From positions 1 through 63,847 of the IMG/VR virus record IMGVR_UViG_3300023244_000002: 63,847 nt of DNA. One strand, written 5' to 3'. The stretch is from a virus. Positions 1 through 6,974 of this stretch are shown in pieces; the stretch's first letter is position 1; every line of letters starts with the position of its first letter. The notes beneath the pieces are model-generated. The model was given only the letters and a program-made list of their open reading frames with translations, did not search any database and was not told the origin of the DNA. Both the position numbers and the translations under genes were made by a program.

Positions 1-126
1 TAGATTGGGATAATTATAAAAATTATAGAATTGTAAATAGTGTTATTGTAAAAAAAACTAAAGAAGAAATAAACAAAAATAATATTAAAAAAAACATCAT
101 GAAAAGAGAAATCATTAAAAAAAAAA
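1..126. repeat. Terminal overlap, left copy (same as 63721-63846)
   Basis: The first 126 bases are identical to 63721-63846. The copies diverge at the next base, where the left copy has ten A's before TT and the right copy has eleven A's at the contig end. An overlap of about this length, with a gene running in frame across it, is what an assembler leaves on a circular or circularly permuted molecule. It is probably not a true terminal repeat. Confidence 0.9.
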
Positions 127-236
127 TTGGAGGGATGAAAAATGGGAGCTTAACAAATAAAGTACCAAAAAAAATAGCAGGAGAAATACCATGGAAAACG
201 GAAATGGAAAACAAGTCACTAGAAGGAATGATGTAG
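1..236 (+). CDS. 3' part of a gene that crosses the contig join (131 aa in total with 63561-63846)
   Basis: This is the C-terminal part of a small protein that starts at 63561 and reads through the circular join. Joining base 63846 to base 127 keeps the frame open and gives a 131-residue product ending at the TAG at 234-236. The C-terminal half is Lys-rich and basic, and I recognise no domain. It follows three paralogous tail proteins and overlaps the next gene, so it belongs to the end of the tail and start of the lysis-like module. Function unknown. Confidence 0.75.
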   Translation, partial: DWDNYKNYRIVNSVIVKKTKEEINKNNIKKNIMKREIIKKKIGGMKNGSLTNKVPKKIAGEIPWKTEMENKSLEGMM

Positions 237-454
237 GAAATAAAATATTAACGGCTGTAATATCAGCTATGGTAATTGCAATAATGGGAATGACTATCTC
301 AGTTGCAAGCCAAGCAACTGCAAAAGCTAACGCTAATTGTATATCATTAAAAGCATTAGAGATCGCCCAACAATTTGTTAAAGAATATACTTATACAGCT
401 ATTGACGAAATTAAAAGTGATATTAAAGAAATAAAACGAGCAGTAGTAAAATAA
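191..454 (+). CDS. Small membrane protein with one N-terminal TM and a helical tail
   Basis: The 87-residue product has a basic N-terminus, one hydrophobic segment at about residues 18-40, and a C-terminal amphipathic, possibly coiled-coil helix ending in KEIKRAVVK. An AGGAG site lies a few bases upstream, and the start overlaps the end of the gene that crosses the join. It is the first of four small genes between the tail proteins and the main terminator, where phages often keep holins and spanins. The single TM would allow a holin or a membrane-anchored accessory protein, but I recognise no family. Confidence 0.7.
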   Translation: MENGNGKQVTRRNDVGNKILTAVISAMVIAIMGMTISVASQATAKANANCISLKALEIAQQFVKEYTYTAIDEIKSDIKEIKRAVVK

Positions 455-458
455 AAAG

Positions 459-647
459 ATGTCTAAAAACAAAATGGATATATTTGAGGAAATCTTCTTA
501 TTTTTAATCGATGTACCTTCTATACGTTGGAAACTAAAAAAAATAATAGATTCCAAAGATACTGTAGATTTTGCTTCGTTAAATGTAAGTTTAAATAAAT
601 TAGAATTAGAAATAATACGAAGAAAAAAGGAGGCTCGAGATGAATAA
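459..647 (+). CDS. Hypothetical 62-aa protein
   Basis: A short, charged, mostly helical protein with a hydrophobic patch near residues 10-20 (FEEIFLFLID) and a basic C-terminus. It starts four bases after the previous stop and overlaps the next start. The ribosome site is weak, so it may be translated by coupling. No family recognised. Confidence 0.6.
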   Translation: MSKNKMDIFEEIFLFLIDVPSIRWKLKKIIDSKDTVDFASLNVSLNKLELEIIRRKKEARDE

Positions 648-798
648 GACAGTTGCTAAAGTAGTAGTTTTACTGGCATTAGTAATATGTGTCATAATAT
701 TTTTCAAGACGATTTTTTTTGGCGTTGTAGTAGGTGCTTTAGCGTCAATAGTTTATTTTTCTTTAACAGGAAGTACATTAAACTGGAAGAAGAAATAG
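640..798 (+). CDS. Small membrane protein with two hydrophobic segments, holin candidate
   Basis: This 52-residue frame starts at an ATG behind a strong AAGGAGG (about 626-632). It has a short basic N-terminus, hydrophobic segments at roughly residues 5-20 and 22-42, and ends WKKK. Size, topology and the position next to other small membrane genes fit a class II-like holin. No sequence motif proves this. The identifiable cell-wall hydrolase is in the opposite operon. Confidence 0.65.
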   Translation: MNKTVAKVVVLLALVICVIIFFKTIFFGVVVGALASIVYFSLTGSTLNWKKK

Positions 799-799
799 A

Positions 800-1174
800 A
801 TGGAAAAACCTGCAAACGGAAAATTCAGCCTTAAATACTTTTTGTTTGGTAAAGGATTACCGGACTGGATATCTGCATGGGGGAGTGGGTGGCGTATAGT
901 AATGACACTTACTATATTATTCTTTATAGTAATTACTATATATAGGGCATTTTTTAAGAAAGATCAAACTCAATCTCAACACTTGAATGTCTGGCCTCTA
1001 AGTTTCTCAACAGTAACATATACTCCGCAACAATCTCAAAAACAAGTAGGGAAAAAACGCGCTTGGTGGTTACCAACATTCTTCGCGGAAGGGTATGGCT
1101 TTTCAGAAACTTCTAATAATGCTACTTCTAGAACTGGTATCGGAGCTAGAATCGGTGGGCGATTTGAATTATAA
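800..1174 (+). CDS. Membrane-anchored protein with a possible beta-type C-terminus
   Basis: The 124-residue product has a TM at about residues 33-50 and then a soluble region rich in Thr, Ser and Gln. It ends GARIGGRFEL, alternating small and hydrophobic residues and finishing in an aromatic-x-hydrophobic pattern as in outer-membrane strands. A spanin-like or envelope-bridging role is possible but unproven. It is the last rightward gene before the convergent terminator, and its start is one base past the previous stop. Confidence 0.65.
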   Translation: MEKPANGKFSLKYFLFGKGLPDWISAWGSGWRIVMTLTILFFIVITIYRAFFKKDQTQSQHLNVWPLSFSTVTYTPQQSQKQVGKKRAWWLPTFFAEGYGFSETSNNATSRTGIGARIGGRFEL

Positions 1175-1178
1175 AGTA

Positions 1179-1238
1179 TTATATGCCTAAATCAAACAGA
1201 AATGGCGTATTTTGCCACGTTAAAATTTAGGCATATAA
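1179..1238. terminator. Bidirectional terminator between the convergent operons
   Basis: A perfect 14-bp stem (TTATATGCCTAAAT at 1179-1192 with ATTTAGGCATATAA at 1225-1238) encloses a loop that holds a smaller TGGC/GCCA stem. It lies directly between the last rightward and the last leftward gene. The arms end in A/T-rich runs on both sides, which suits termination in both directions. A smaller hairpin (ATTAGC/GCTAAT) sits at 1259-1275; the remaining bases to 1307 show nothing else. Confidence 0.8.
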
Positions 1239-1306
1239 TTTCTTTGATTCATTGCCTTATTAGCACCACGCTAATCCTTGTTAGAAAAAGTGACATTGTA
1301 CGTGCA

Positions 1307-1795
1307 TTATCGTAATAATATTTGCAATGTTGCTATAATTGCAAAACCTCTCCCTAATTCCTCTATCCATACAGAATATCTTAGCTTATATTTATTGACA
1401 ATATAGTTTAAGCCTCCCATAAATACAGCTAAGATAACTGATCTGGCAATTAACATTAGCCAACAGCCTGTAATTATAGCGTAAGGGAAATAAGCTAATC
1501 CAATAAACAATCCATGTAAATAAAAATTATCCTCTGGATACATCCAATTTATTAATCTCGCCAACATATCTTTAATTGGATTCTTACTGTTATCATAATA
1601 TGTTGTAAGACTTGCTCCCAACAAGCCGTAAGATATGAGATGGATATACCCAGGCACTTTTAGTTTAAGCACGAATAACACAGAGATGATTGCTACTAAT
1701 GGAATGAGCCAATCTCTCATCCAAGATTTGAATGGTTTACCGTATCCACCCATTCTGTAAAATATTGCGCTGATACACGATAGAAAAAATGTCAT
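1307..1795 (-). CDS. Multi-pass membrane protein
   Basis: The 162-residue product has at least four hydrophobic segments (around residues 1-15, 28-45, 48-65 and 95-130) and short charged loops. The ATG has a near-consensus GAGGAGGTGATTA site. It is the last gene of the leftward operon. Superinfection exclusion or a holin-like role are possible, but I do not recognise the family. Confidence 0.7.
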   Translation of the reverse strand: MTFFLSCISAIFYRMGGYGKPFKSWMRDWLIPLVAIISVLFVLKLKVPGYIHLISYGLLGASLTTYYDNSKNPIKDMLARLINWMYPEDNFYLHGLFIGLAYFPYAIITGCWLMLIARSVILAVFMGGLNYIVNKYKLRYSVWIEELGRGFAIIATLQILLR

Positions 1796-1818
1796 TAATC
1801 ACCTCCTCTTAGCTACTA

Positions 1819-2031
1819 TTAATTAACTGGAGTAACTCTTATCTTAGTTTCTCCGGCTTCTTTGTTATTCAATACACCAACAAAAGAATTAAACTCTGCA
1901 TATCCTTTTTGAATAATTAAATTACCTTGACCGTCTGAGCTAATGCTTGTTACGAATGGTCCGGCTGTTGAACACCCAACGATTGAAAATAAAATCACTG
2001 ATAACACTATCATCATTATACCTTTATTCAT
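1819..2031 (-). CDS. Small predicted lipoprotein
   Basis: The 70-residue product has an N-terminal hydrophobic signal ending in a lipobox (IVGC, Cys at about residue 20) followed by a short soluble domain of about 50 residues. It should be acylated and placed in the host envelope. Phage lipoproteins often act in superinfection exclusion or as outer-membrane spanins; which applies here cannot be told. Good Shine-Dalgarno (AAGGAGGG). Confidence 0.75.
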   Translation of the reverse strand: MNKGIMMIVLSVILFSIVGCSTAGPFVTSISSDGQGNLIIQKGYAEFNSFVGVLNNKEAGETKIRVTPVN

Positions 2032-2045
2032 ATTTCCCTCCTTTT

Positions 2046-2252
2046 TTACATTCCACTATTTACATTCCATGTTTTTCTATTATAGCCTAAGTAGTTAGCA
2101 TTGTTGTAAGGGTTGCCGTCATTAGACGTATCTCTGTAGTGACCACTAACATAAGTGCCGTTACTTCTTGAGTATCCGTTTATCCACTTAATTGCTGCAA
2201 AACAGTTACCCATAATCATCATCGAGATTAGAACCAACCAAATTATTTTCAT
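2046..2252 (-). CDS. Small secreted protein, GHYRDT motif
   Basis: I chose the ATG at 2252 because AAGGAGGTGTTC lies directly before it; an in-frame upstream ATG at 2276 lacks a site. The product of 68 residues has a Sec-type signal peptide (about 1-18, ending CFA) and a short mature part with the pattern NGYSRSNGTYVSGHYR and NPYNN. That pattern is familiar from small secreted bacterial and phage proteins of unknown function. Confidence 0.75.
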   Translation of the reverse strand: MKIIWLVLISMMIMGNCFAAIKWINGYSRSNGTYVSGHYRDTSNDGNPYNNANYLGYNRKTWNVNSGM

Positions 2253-2277
2253 GAACACCTCCTTATTATCTGTCATA

Positions 2278-2457
2278 CTATTTAATGAAATTTATAGCCT
2301 CTTGTAAACCATTTCTAATTTTTTTCCTCTCAATCGGAGTATCTGCTTGTAAAAGATTGTACGCTATATTCTTCCGCATTTTACTTTTAACTATTCCGAT
2401 CACCTCATCTTTTGTAGATATTTCCCCCAAGATACTGAGTAACTTCTTTTTCGTCAT
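2278..2457 (-). CDS. Hypothetical 59-aa protein
   Basis: A short helical, basic protein beginning MTKKKLLSILGE, preceded by AAAGGAGGATGAT. It fills the gap between two leftward genes with normal spacing. A longer frame on the other strand at the same place has no ribosome site. No family recognised. Confidence 0.7.
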   Translation of the reverse strand: MTKKKLLSILGEISTKDEVIGIVKSKMRKNIAYNLLQADTPIERKKIRNGLQEAINFIK

Positions 2458-2472
2458 ATCATCCTCCTTTTT

Positions 2473-2967
2473 TCACTCTACCACCTTCAATTTATAAACA
2501 TTACCCTTTAACTCTGCTGTGATTATATCTCCTGTTTTGATTGATTCCTCTTTTGGTTTTATGAGGGTGTACCAGTGTTGCTGACCTATTATCCACCCAG
2601 TACTAGCATTCTTACGCAAAATAAAATAACCTACCCCATCATTAGAACTATCTATAGCTCCTAACACTTCTCTTATATCTCCATACTCATCCTCAACCTT
2701 ATCATGTCTCCTAACAACATCATTATTCCTATCCACTCCACATTTAGCATAGGCTACTATTTTGGCGTTGACATTTTCTAAGTCTGCTTTTGACCAAGAA
2801 GCACCACTAAATTCAGTTTCTTCTGCTCTTTTCAATATTCCACAACAACTACCACAATTTATTCTTTCATTTCCAACATAATCCACTCTACGATAATAAC
2901 CCTCATTCCCTTTCCACACACACCCAACCTCGAATTTCTGTTTGTTTGCTTCAAATGTTTTATTCAC
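2473..2967 (-). CDS. Hypothetical 164-aa protein with Cys motif
   Basis: Translation starts at a GTG behind AAGGAGGGGTT. The protein has Cys at about residue 16 and a CGSCCG cluster near residue 40. It ends with a small beta-rich region (TGDIITAELKGNVYKLKVVE) that looks like an SH3-like barrel. The cysteines might bind metal. No family recognised. Confidence 0.7.
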   Translation of the reverse strand: MNKTFEANKQKFEVGCVWKGNEGYYRRVDYVGNERINCGSCCGILKRAEETEFSGASWSKADLENVNAKIVAYAKCGVDRNNDVVRRHDKVEDEYGDIREVLGAIDSSNDGVGYFILRKNASTGWIIGQQHWYTLIKPKEESIKTGDIITAELKGNVYKLKVVE

Positions 2968-2997
2968 AACCCCTCCTTTTTAATTTATAACGCCAAG

Positions 2998-3288
2998 TTA
3001 ATGTTTCTTGTTAAGAAAACCCCTTAAACCTTCTGACATTGTGCTATTATCATTAAATTCTTCTTCCACTTCTTCTTCCACTTCCGATAACCTTTCCCCA
3101 AAGTATGGGGTTTTAGCCAAGCCCTTTAAAACTATTTTATCAACTGGGATACATTCAATCTCTACCACCTCAAACAAGCACTCCTTAACTTCAACCCTTT
3201 CACCAACTTTCCATGGAATAAGTTTCCCCTTTACGTTAAGAATCTCTTTTTTTGTTAAATCATAAATGTGTCCATTATCACTGTTCAT
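2998..3288 (-). CDS. Conserved-type small phage protein
   Basis: The 96-residue product opens with NSDNGHIYDLTKKEI, a pattern I associate with small phage proteins of unknown function. A central beta-rich stretch and a very acidic segment (SEVEEEVEEEF) follow. The ATG has AAAGGAGGTAGATA upstream. Part of the block of accessory leftward genes. Confidence 0.75.
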   Translation of the reverse strand: MNSDNGHIYDLTKKEILNVKGKLIPWKVGERVEVKECLFEVVEIECIPVDKIVLKGLAKTPYFGERLSEVEEEVEEEFNDNSTMSEGLRGFLNKKH

Positions 3289-3362
3289 TATCTACCTCCT
3301 TTTTAATTTATACCAATAACGCCAAGTTAATAATAATGCTATTACTAGAGATATAATTAGTA

Positions 3363-3515
3363 TCATTTGTTTATTTCCTCATAAAATATAATCTTTAATA
3401 AATCTTCTTTTGTATTCCATTGCTTACTGTATAATAACAACTTGAGATTATAAATATTCATCCAACTCCCTCCTAAGGTTGTTTCATCATATTCAAAAAT
3501 TACTTTTATCTTCAT
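3363..3515 (-). CDS. Hypothetical 50-aa protein
   Basis: A short frame with a good AAGGAGGGATGTATGA region upstream of its ATG and a TGA stop. It begins MKIKVIFEYDETTLGG, a beta-hairpin-like start, and ends in a helix. It sits between two better supported genes in the same orientation. No family recognised. Confidence 0.65.
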   Translation of the reverse strand: MKIKVIFEYDETTLGGSWMNIYNLKLLLYSKQWNTKEDLLKIIFYEEINK

Positions 3516-3537
3516 ACATCCCTCCTTATAATTAGTA

Positions 3538-3912
3538 TCATATTAATAGTTCTGGGTTTTCATATATGTTTCCGATTATTCCGACTTCAGGCTCAATCCT
3601 AAATGTTATAAATTTACGACCAAAAGATGTCGGTTCATAAAACCCAAAACAAGCATAATCGTGATTCCATTCAATCTTCGAAACATTACGATATTCTTTA
3701 ACCACATCCCCCTCATATATCTCCTTATCGTTTTTATCTTTTAATCCTGTGTATTGCATAAGTTCCCATTTATGATAATCATCTAATTCTTGATGACCAA
3801 CAAATCTCCTGAAATCATAGTGGCTTCCATCATCAAATACAATCCCAGTTTGTACGTTGCAATACATTATCTTATCTACTTTATCCCAAGCTCTAAACTT
3901 TATCTCTCTCAT
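3538..3912 (-). CDS. YopX-family phage protein
   Basis: The 124 residues show the YopX signature throughout: MREIKFRAWD at the start, MQYTGLKDKNDKEIYEGDVV in the middle and a GNIYENPELL end. YopX proteins are common in phages and their function is unknown. The length is normal for the family. It has a strong AAGGAGGGATGT site. Confidence 0.93.
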   Translation of the reverse strand: MREIKFRAWDKVDKIMYCNVQTGIVFDDGSHYDFRRFVGHQELDDYHKWELMQYTGLKDKNDKEIYEGDVVKEYRNVSKIEWNHDYACFGFYEPTSFGRKFITFRIEPEVGIIGNIYENPELLI

Positions 3913-3931
3913 ACATCCCTCCTTATTTAAA

Positions 3932-4034
3932 GGTCGGTGGCAGGAATTTAACCTGCTTTGATGTGTGTCTTACTGGTGGTTCACACTCTTAACCATTTAA
4001 ACCAATTCAGCGTTTCCCAAACGCCACACCGACC
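3932..4034 (-). other. Structured intergenic element, tRNA-like
   Basis: Read on the minus strand, GGTCGGT (4034-4028) pairs with ACCGACC (3938-3932) like an acceptor stem. GCAGG-TTAAATT-CCTGC resembles a T-arm with a seven-base loop, and GCG-TTTGGGAAA-CGC a D-arm. The length (103 nt), the T-loop lacking the invariant C56, and several competing middle stems (TGGTT/AACCA, GTGTG/CACAC) argue against a working tRNA. One fold gives a class II layout with a UUA anticodon. It may be a decayed tRNA or another structured RNA. Confidence 0.3.
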
Positions 4035-4044
4035 CATTATTTTC

Positions 4045-4161
4045 TTAATCCACAACCCTTTTTTCTTCTTCCTTTATCCTTCTAGTAGACAAGGCATTGT
4101 CAATCCAATATTTGTTATGAGCTGGGATTAACTTTTTATGTTTTTCTTTTAGTTTATACAT
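4045..4161 (-). CDS. Tiny hypothetical protein, 38 aa
   Basis: A basic 38-residue frame (starts MYKLKEKHKKL) directly downstream of AAAAAAGGAGGGTATTTAA. Its start lies next to the stop of the preceding gene. The ribosome site and fit in the operon support it; no function can be assigned. Confidence 0.55.
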   Translation of the reverse strand: MYKLKEKHKKLIPAHNKYWIDNALSTRRIKEEEKRVVD

Positions 4162-4323
4162 TTAAATACCCTCCTTTTTTAATTCAGTTTGTTGAACAAG
4201 TTGCGTAATACCTTCTTGCAATTTCATATAGTCTTTACTCTTAATCGTCGTGCTTAACTTCATGTTTACTTGGCAAATGCCATCTCTTTCAAATAACTTA
4301 AATTCCCATTCATATAATTTCAT
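4162..4323 (-). CDS. Hypothetical 53-aa protein
   Basis: This frame starts MKLYEWEFKLFERDG, with a GGAG site upstream, and overlaps the end of the preceding zinc-finger gene. The alternating pattern suggests a small beta sheet followed by a helix. Its stop touches the start of the 38-residue gene. No family recognised. Confidence 0.65.
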   Translation of the reverse strand: MKLYEWEFKLFERDGICQVNMKLSTTIKSKDYMKLQEGITQLVQQTELKKEGI

Positions 4324-4522
4324 TTTTGCTCCTTCCGCATATTGCGTATTTGCTCAAGAATAAACTTCTCGTGTTACACAAATTATTATCAATTTTTTTA
4401 CATCTAACATCTTTCCCAGTTTCTTCACAATAGCTTATTAAAGACTTTCTCCCTTTAACCAATTTAGTCCTTCCATCTCGCTTGATTATCTTCTTGCATT
4501 TTGGGCATTTAAAATAACTCAT
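4310..4522 (-). CDS. Small zinc-finger-like protein
   Basis: The 70-residue product begins MSYFKCPKCKK and has further cysteines (C32, C41 and near 50), so one or two zinc sites are likely. It overlaps the preceding gene by an ATGA junction. Small zinc-ribbon proteins of this kind are common in phage early operons, usually with unknown targets. Confidence 0.7.
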   Translation of the reverse strand: MSYFKCPKCKKIIKRDGRTKLVKGRKSLISYCEETGKDVRCKKIDNNLCNTRSLFLSKYAICGRSKNEII

Positions 4523-4671
4523 TTCCTACACAAATTATTATCATTTCTTATTGATACCGCCAAACAAGCGTGGCATAGAGCATATTTATTGTAGCTGTTT
4601 AGTTGCTTTCCACACTTACAATGAGTTTGGTTTTTCCTTCTCAATAGGTTTATATCTTTTCTTCTAGCCAT
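4519..4671 (-). CDS. Small zinc-ribbon protein
   Basis: The 50-residue product has CKCGK near residue 19 and CHAC near residue 35, a four-Cys zinc ribbon. The N-terminus is very basic (MARRKDINLLRRKN), which suggests nucleic-acid contact. The ATG overlaps the methyltransferase stop and the TGA overlaps the next ATG, so translation is coupled. Confidence 0.7.
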   Translation of the reverse strand: MARRKDINLLRRKNQTHCKCGKQLNSYNKYALCHACLAVSIRNDNNLCRK

Positions 4672-5708
4672 TAAAATAATCTCCTTTCTTGATCTATTCT
4701 TTTATTTGCAATCTTTATATAATTCGGATTTAATTCTATTCCGATAAATTTTCTACTAAATTTTTCTGCTACTACTCCTGTTGTTCCTGAGCCACAAAAT
4801 ATATCTAAAACAGTTCCTCCTATAGGACATCCAGCTTTAATCGGTGTTTCTATAAGTTCTTCAGGAAATACAGCAAAGTGAGCTTCTTTAAATGGCTTAG
4901 TTGTTATTTTCCATACTGTTCGTTTGTTGCGACCGGGTTTATTTATTAGATTTTTGAAACTTCTTCTTGTTTGAGCAGGGTCTTTAGATTTATTTCCCAT
5001 ATTTGCTTTCATAAAATCTTTAGTATTTTCTGTTTTTACTTCTTTTCCGAATCGACTATCGTTTATTGTAGTTTCTGACATTGGTTCATACTGAGTTTCA
5101 AATCGATACTTCTTATTCTTAACGAAGAAAAACATCTTCTCAAAATCTACTGTAAACCTATCTTTAATACTTGACGGCATACAGTTTGGCTTATACCAAA
5201 TAATTTCATTCCGGAGTATCCACCCTCGATTGCACATTTCTATTGCAAAGCGAGAGGGAATTTGGCATAGGCATTTACTTGGTAAAAATACTTTACCTTT
5301 TTTAATTGAATAAGTATCTCCTAAATTAACCCAACAAGTACCATCTCTTTTTAATACTCTTTTAGCCTCATCAAATATTCCGCATAGCCTCATTACATAT
5401 TCGTGGAATGTTGGTTCTAATCCTAATTGGAAATCTATTTTTTTCGCGCCGCAATCAGGGCAAATATTTTTCCACCTCGGCGCATCTGTTCCTTTTCTAT
5501 TTCCGTCTTGTATCGGGCTTGATTTTAATGAGTAATCATACCTACTTTTTTTCTTTGCATTTGCATGAGTGCAGTTTTTATTGCCTCCTTTCCACGTAGC
5601 TGTTCCATAATCTCTTAATCCCCAATAAGGCGGAGATGTAATAATACAATTTATGCTTTCGCTTTTAAAAGTTCTTAATACTGTCAACGCATCGCCCTTA
5701 ATTACCAA
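4671..5708 (-). CDS. DNA methyltransferase, beta-class (N4-cytosine/N6-adenine family)
   Basis: The 345-residue protein has the catalytic SPPYW motif at about residues 25-29 and the AdoMet-binding motif DIFCGSGTTG at about 302-311, followed by FIGIELNPNYIKIA. This order, catalytic motif first, is the beta class of amino-methyltransferases (N6_N4_Mtase, PF01555). SPPY favours N4-cytosine but does not prove it. The start is a TTG because AAGGAGG lies directly upstream. Cysteines near residues 46, 85 and 88 may form an inserted zinc knuckle. There is no restriction enzyme beside it, so it probably protects phage DNA. Confidence 0.93.
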   Translation of the reverse strand: MVIKGDALTVLRTFKSESINCIITSPPYWGLRDYGTATWKGGNKNCTHANAKKKSRYDYSLKSSPIQDGNRKGTDAPRWKNICPDCGAKKIDFQLGLEPTFHEYVMRLCGIFDEAKRVLKRDGTCWVNLGDTYSIKKGKVFLPSKCLCQIPSRFAIEMCNRGWILRNEIIWYKPNCMPSSIKDRFTVDFEKMFFFVKNKKYRFETQYEPMSETTINDSRFGKEVKTENTKDFMKANMGNKSKDPAQTRRSFKNLINKPGRNKRTVWKITTKPFKEAHFAVFPEELIETPIKAGCPIGGTVLDIFCGSGTTGVVAEKFSRKFIGIELNPNYIKIANKRIDQERRLF

Positions 5709-5710
5709 AT

Positions 5711-5866
5711 TTACCTCCTTCGCTTATAATCTAAACACCAATTATGTTTGGTGTATTTAATAAATATCTTTTTCTTTTTGCAATAATATCTTTTGTTTGA
5801 GAATAGTTTTTTAAATAAAACATATGAGCTATATAAACAATCTTTACAATTATATTTACTAATCAT
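5711..5866 (-). CDS. Small Cys/Tyr-rich basic protein
   Basis: A 51-residue frame beginning MISKYNCKDCLY, with two more Cys and many Lys, Tyr and Arg. Its ATG overlaps the stop of the upstream gene and its stop lies just before the methyltransferase start. CxxC plus two later Cys could bind zinc. No family recognised. Confidence 0.6.
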   Translation of the reverse strand: MISKYNCKDCLYSSYVLFKKLFSNKRYYCKKKKIFIKYTKHNWCLDYKRRR

Positions 5867-6143
5867 TGACTACTGTTCCGTTAAACATCTCTACTATTTT
5901 TTTTACTAATTCATTCTGCATTGCTTTTCTATGAAGATATAGAGATTCAAACCTTCTTTTTTCTGTCGGAGATAAAGAATTCCATGAAGCTTCTAGAGGA
6001 TCCTCAAACTTTGTTTGGAAATTATTTATTACATTTTTCCATTTCTTTTGGTCTGCTTTTAAATCACTCTCGTTTTCAGAGATATACTTTAATGCTTTAG
6101 AAAACCTTTCATATGCTTTTTTAAACTCCGCTATTTTATTCAT
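5859..6143 (-). CDS. Hypothetical helical protein
   Basis: The 94 residues are almost all helical and charged, with a coiled-coil-like pattern through the first 70. The start overlaps the upstream TGA (ATGA), so it is coupled to its neighbour. No family recognised. Confidence 0.65.
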   Translation of the reverse strand: MNKIAEFKKAYERFSKALKYISENESDLKADQKKWKNVINNFQTKFEDPLEASWNSLSPTEKRRFESLYLHRKAMQNELVKKIVEMFNGTVVND

Positions 6144-6535
6144 TGTAATTTTTCCTTTCGTTTTACATAATATTCTTTGTTGTATTTTTTAATCATATCT
6201 TTTAAATTTGATTTTTTTGTTAGAGCATATGTTGCTTTAAAAACCATTAATTCTTTTTTCCGTTCTTTAAAAAATATTGTCATATGGGATTTTGCGCTTT
6301 CAAAAAACTTTCTTTGATGTTCTTCTAGCTTATGCTTATTTTGTTCATAGAATGCTACTTTACACGTCATATATGGCGCATTGGGTTCATTAGATAACGG
6401 AATAATAGCGTGCTTGGGTATCTGTTGAAATACATCAATAATATACTCAAATGATTCCGGCATAGTTTCATCTCTTACTTTAGAGATATGTTTTAAATAT
6501 TTGTAAGCCTTATCTTTTATTCTTATCATTTTCAT
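6140..6535 (-). CDS. Hypothetical basic protein
   Basis: The 131-residue product is Lys-rich with a helical C-terminal half. It is the first gene after the roughly 435-base non-coding block at 6540-6975, so its transcription may be set by sites there. No family recognised. Confidence 0.65.
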   Translation of the reverse strand: MKMIRIKDKAYKYLKHISKVRDETMPESFEYIIDVFQQIPKHAIIPLSNEPNAPYMTCKVAFYEQNKHKLEEHQRKFFESAKSHMTIFFKERKKELMVFKATYALTKKSNLKDMIKKYNKEYYVKRKEKLQ

Positions 6536-6549
6536 TTTACAATTCCTTT

Positions 6550-6633
6550 TTATTTGTTCAGCAATCGTTCCATGCTAGGTTTTTTTCTTTGTTCAAAATT
6601 TCCTTCAAATGTAGCATTTTTTTGATGTAACAT
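6550..6633 (-). CDS. Possible micro-ORF, 27 aa
   Basis: A 27-codon frame begins MLHQKNATFEGNFEQRKKP and has protein-like composition, but no ribosome site. It could be a small peptide or a leader upstream of the 6535 gene. Support is weak. Confidence 0.25.
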   Translation of the reverse strand: MLHQKNATFEGNFEQRKKPSMERLLNK

Positions 6634-6634
6634 T

Positions 6635-6666
6635 TTTGAGGGTAAAAATGCTGTTTTACCCTCAAA
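6635..6666. repeat. Perfect 13-bp inverted repeat
   Basis: TTTGAGGGTAAAA (6635-6647) and its exact complement (6654-6666) flank a six-base loop. No T-run follows on either strand, so it is not a classic terminator. It could be an operator or an RNA hairpin in the leader of the 6535 gene. Confidence 0.6.
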
Positions 6667-6680
6667 TCAGCGATTTCCGC

Positions 6681-6945
6681 GTAACGCGTAACGGTTTAGC
6701 AAAACTGCATTTTCTTTTGGTATCAAACACTTATGTAAATTTCCTAAACCGTTATACCGTTACAATCCCGCACGAAATAACCGTTTTTTCATAAATATTG
6801 AACTTGAAAAAGGTGTTTTTAAGGGTAAGGATATATGGAAAAATAGTTTGTTCGTGCGGAAACGTAATGCTGTAACGGTTTAGCAAAATCAAAAAAACTA
6901 TTGATTTTATTGAAAACGGAAAAAAATAAACCGTTATACCGTTAC
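6681..6945. repeat. Cluster of TAACGGT-type sites, possible operator or iteron array
   Basis: The 19-mer TAAACCGTTATACCGTTAC occurs at 6745-6763 and 6927-6945. A variant, GTAACGGTTTAGCAAAA, occurs at 6688-6704 and 6872-6888, and half-sites lie near 6681 and 6777. The 19-mer is two direct TAACGGT units eight bases apart. CCGCACGAA near 6767 is inverted at about 6851. The same 19-mer recurs inverted at 13820-13838, beside the helicase promoter. The 6540-6975 block is otherwise non-coding. It could be an origin or a repressor-binding region. Confidence 0.7.
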
Positions 6946-6974
6946 GCACCCCCAAAAATCTATGCTGAACGCTT

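Noticed and set aside
1-126. True direct terminal repeats of a linear phage
   Set aside because: The overlap length and the gene running in frame across the join fit an assembly overlap better; terminal-repeat phages usually have longer repeats with no gene through the join.
4671-5708. Restriction-modification system
   Set aside because: No restriction endonuclease or specificity gene is adjacent; the nuclease at 11292 is far away and fits a resolvase-like role.
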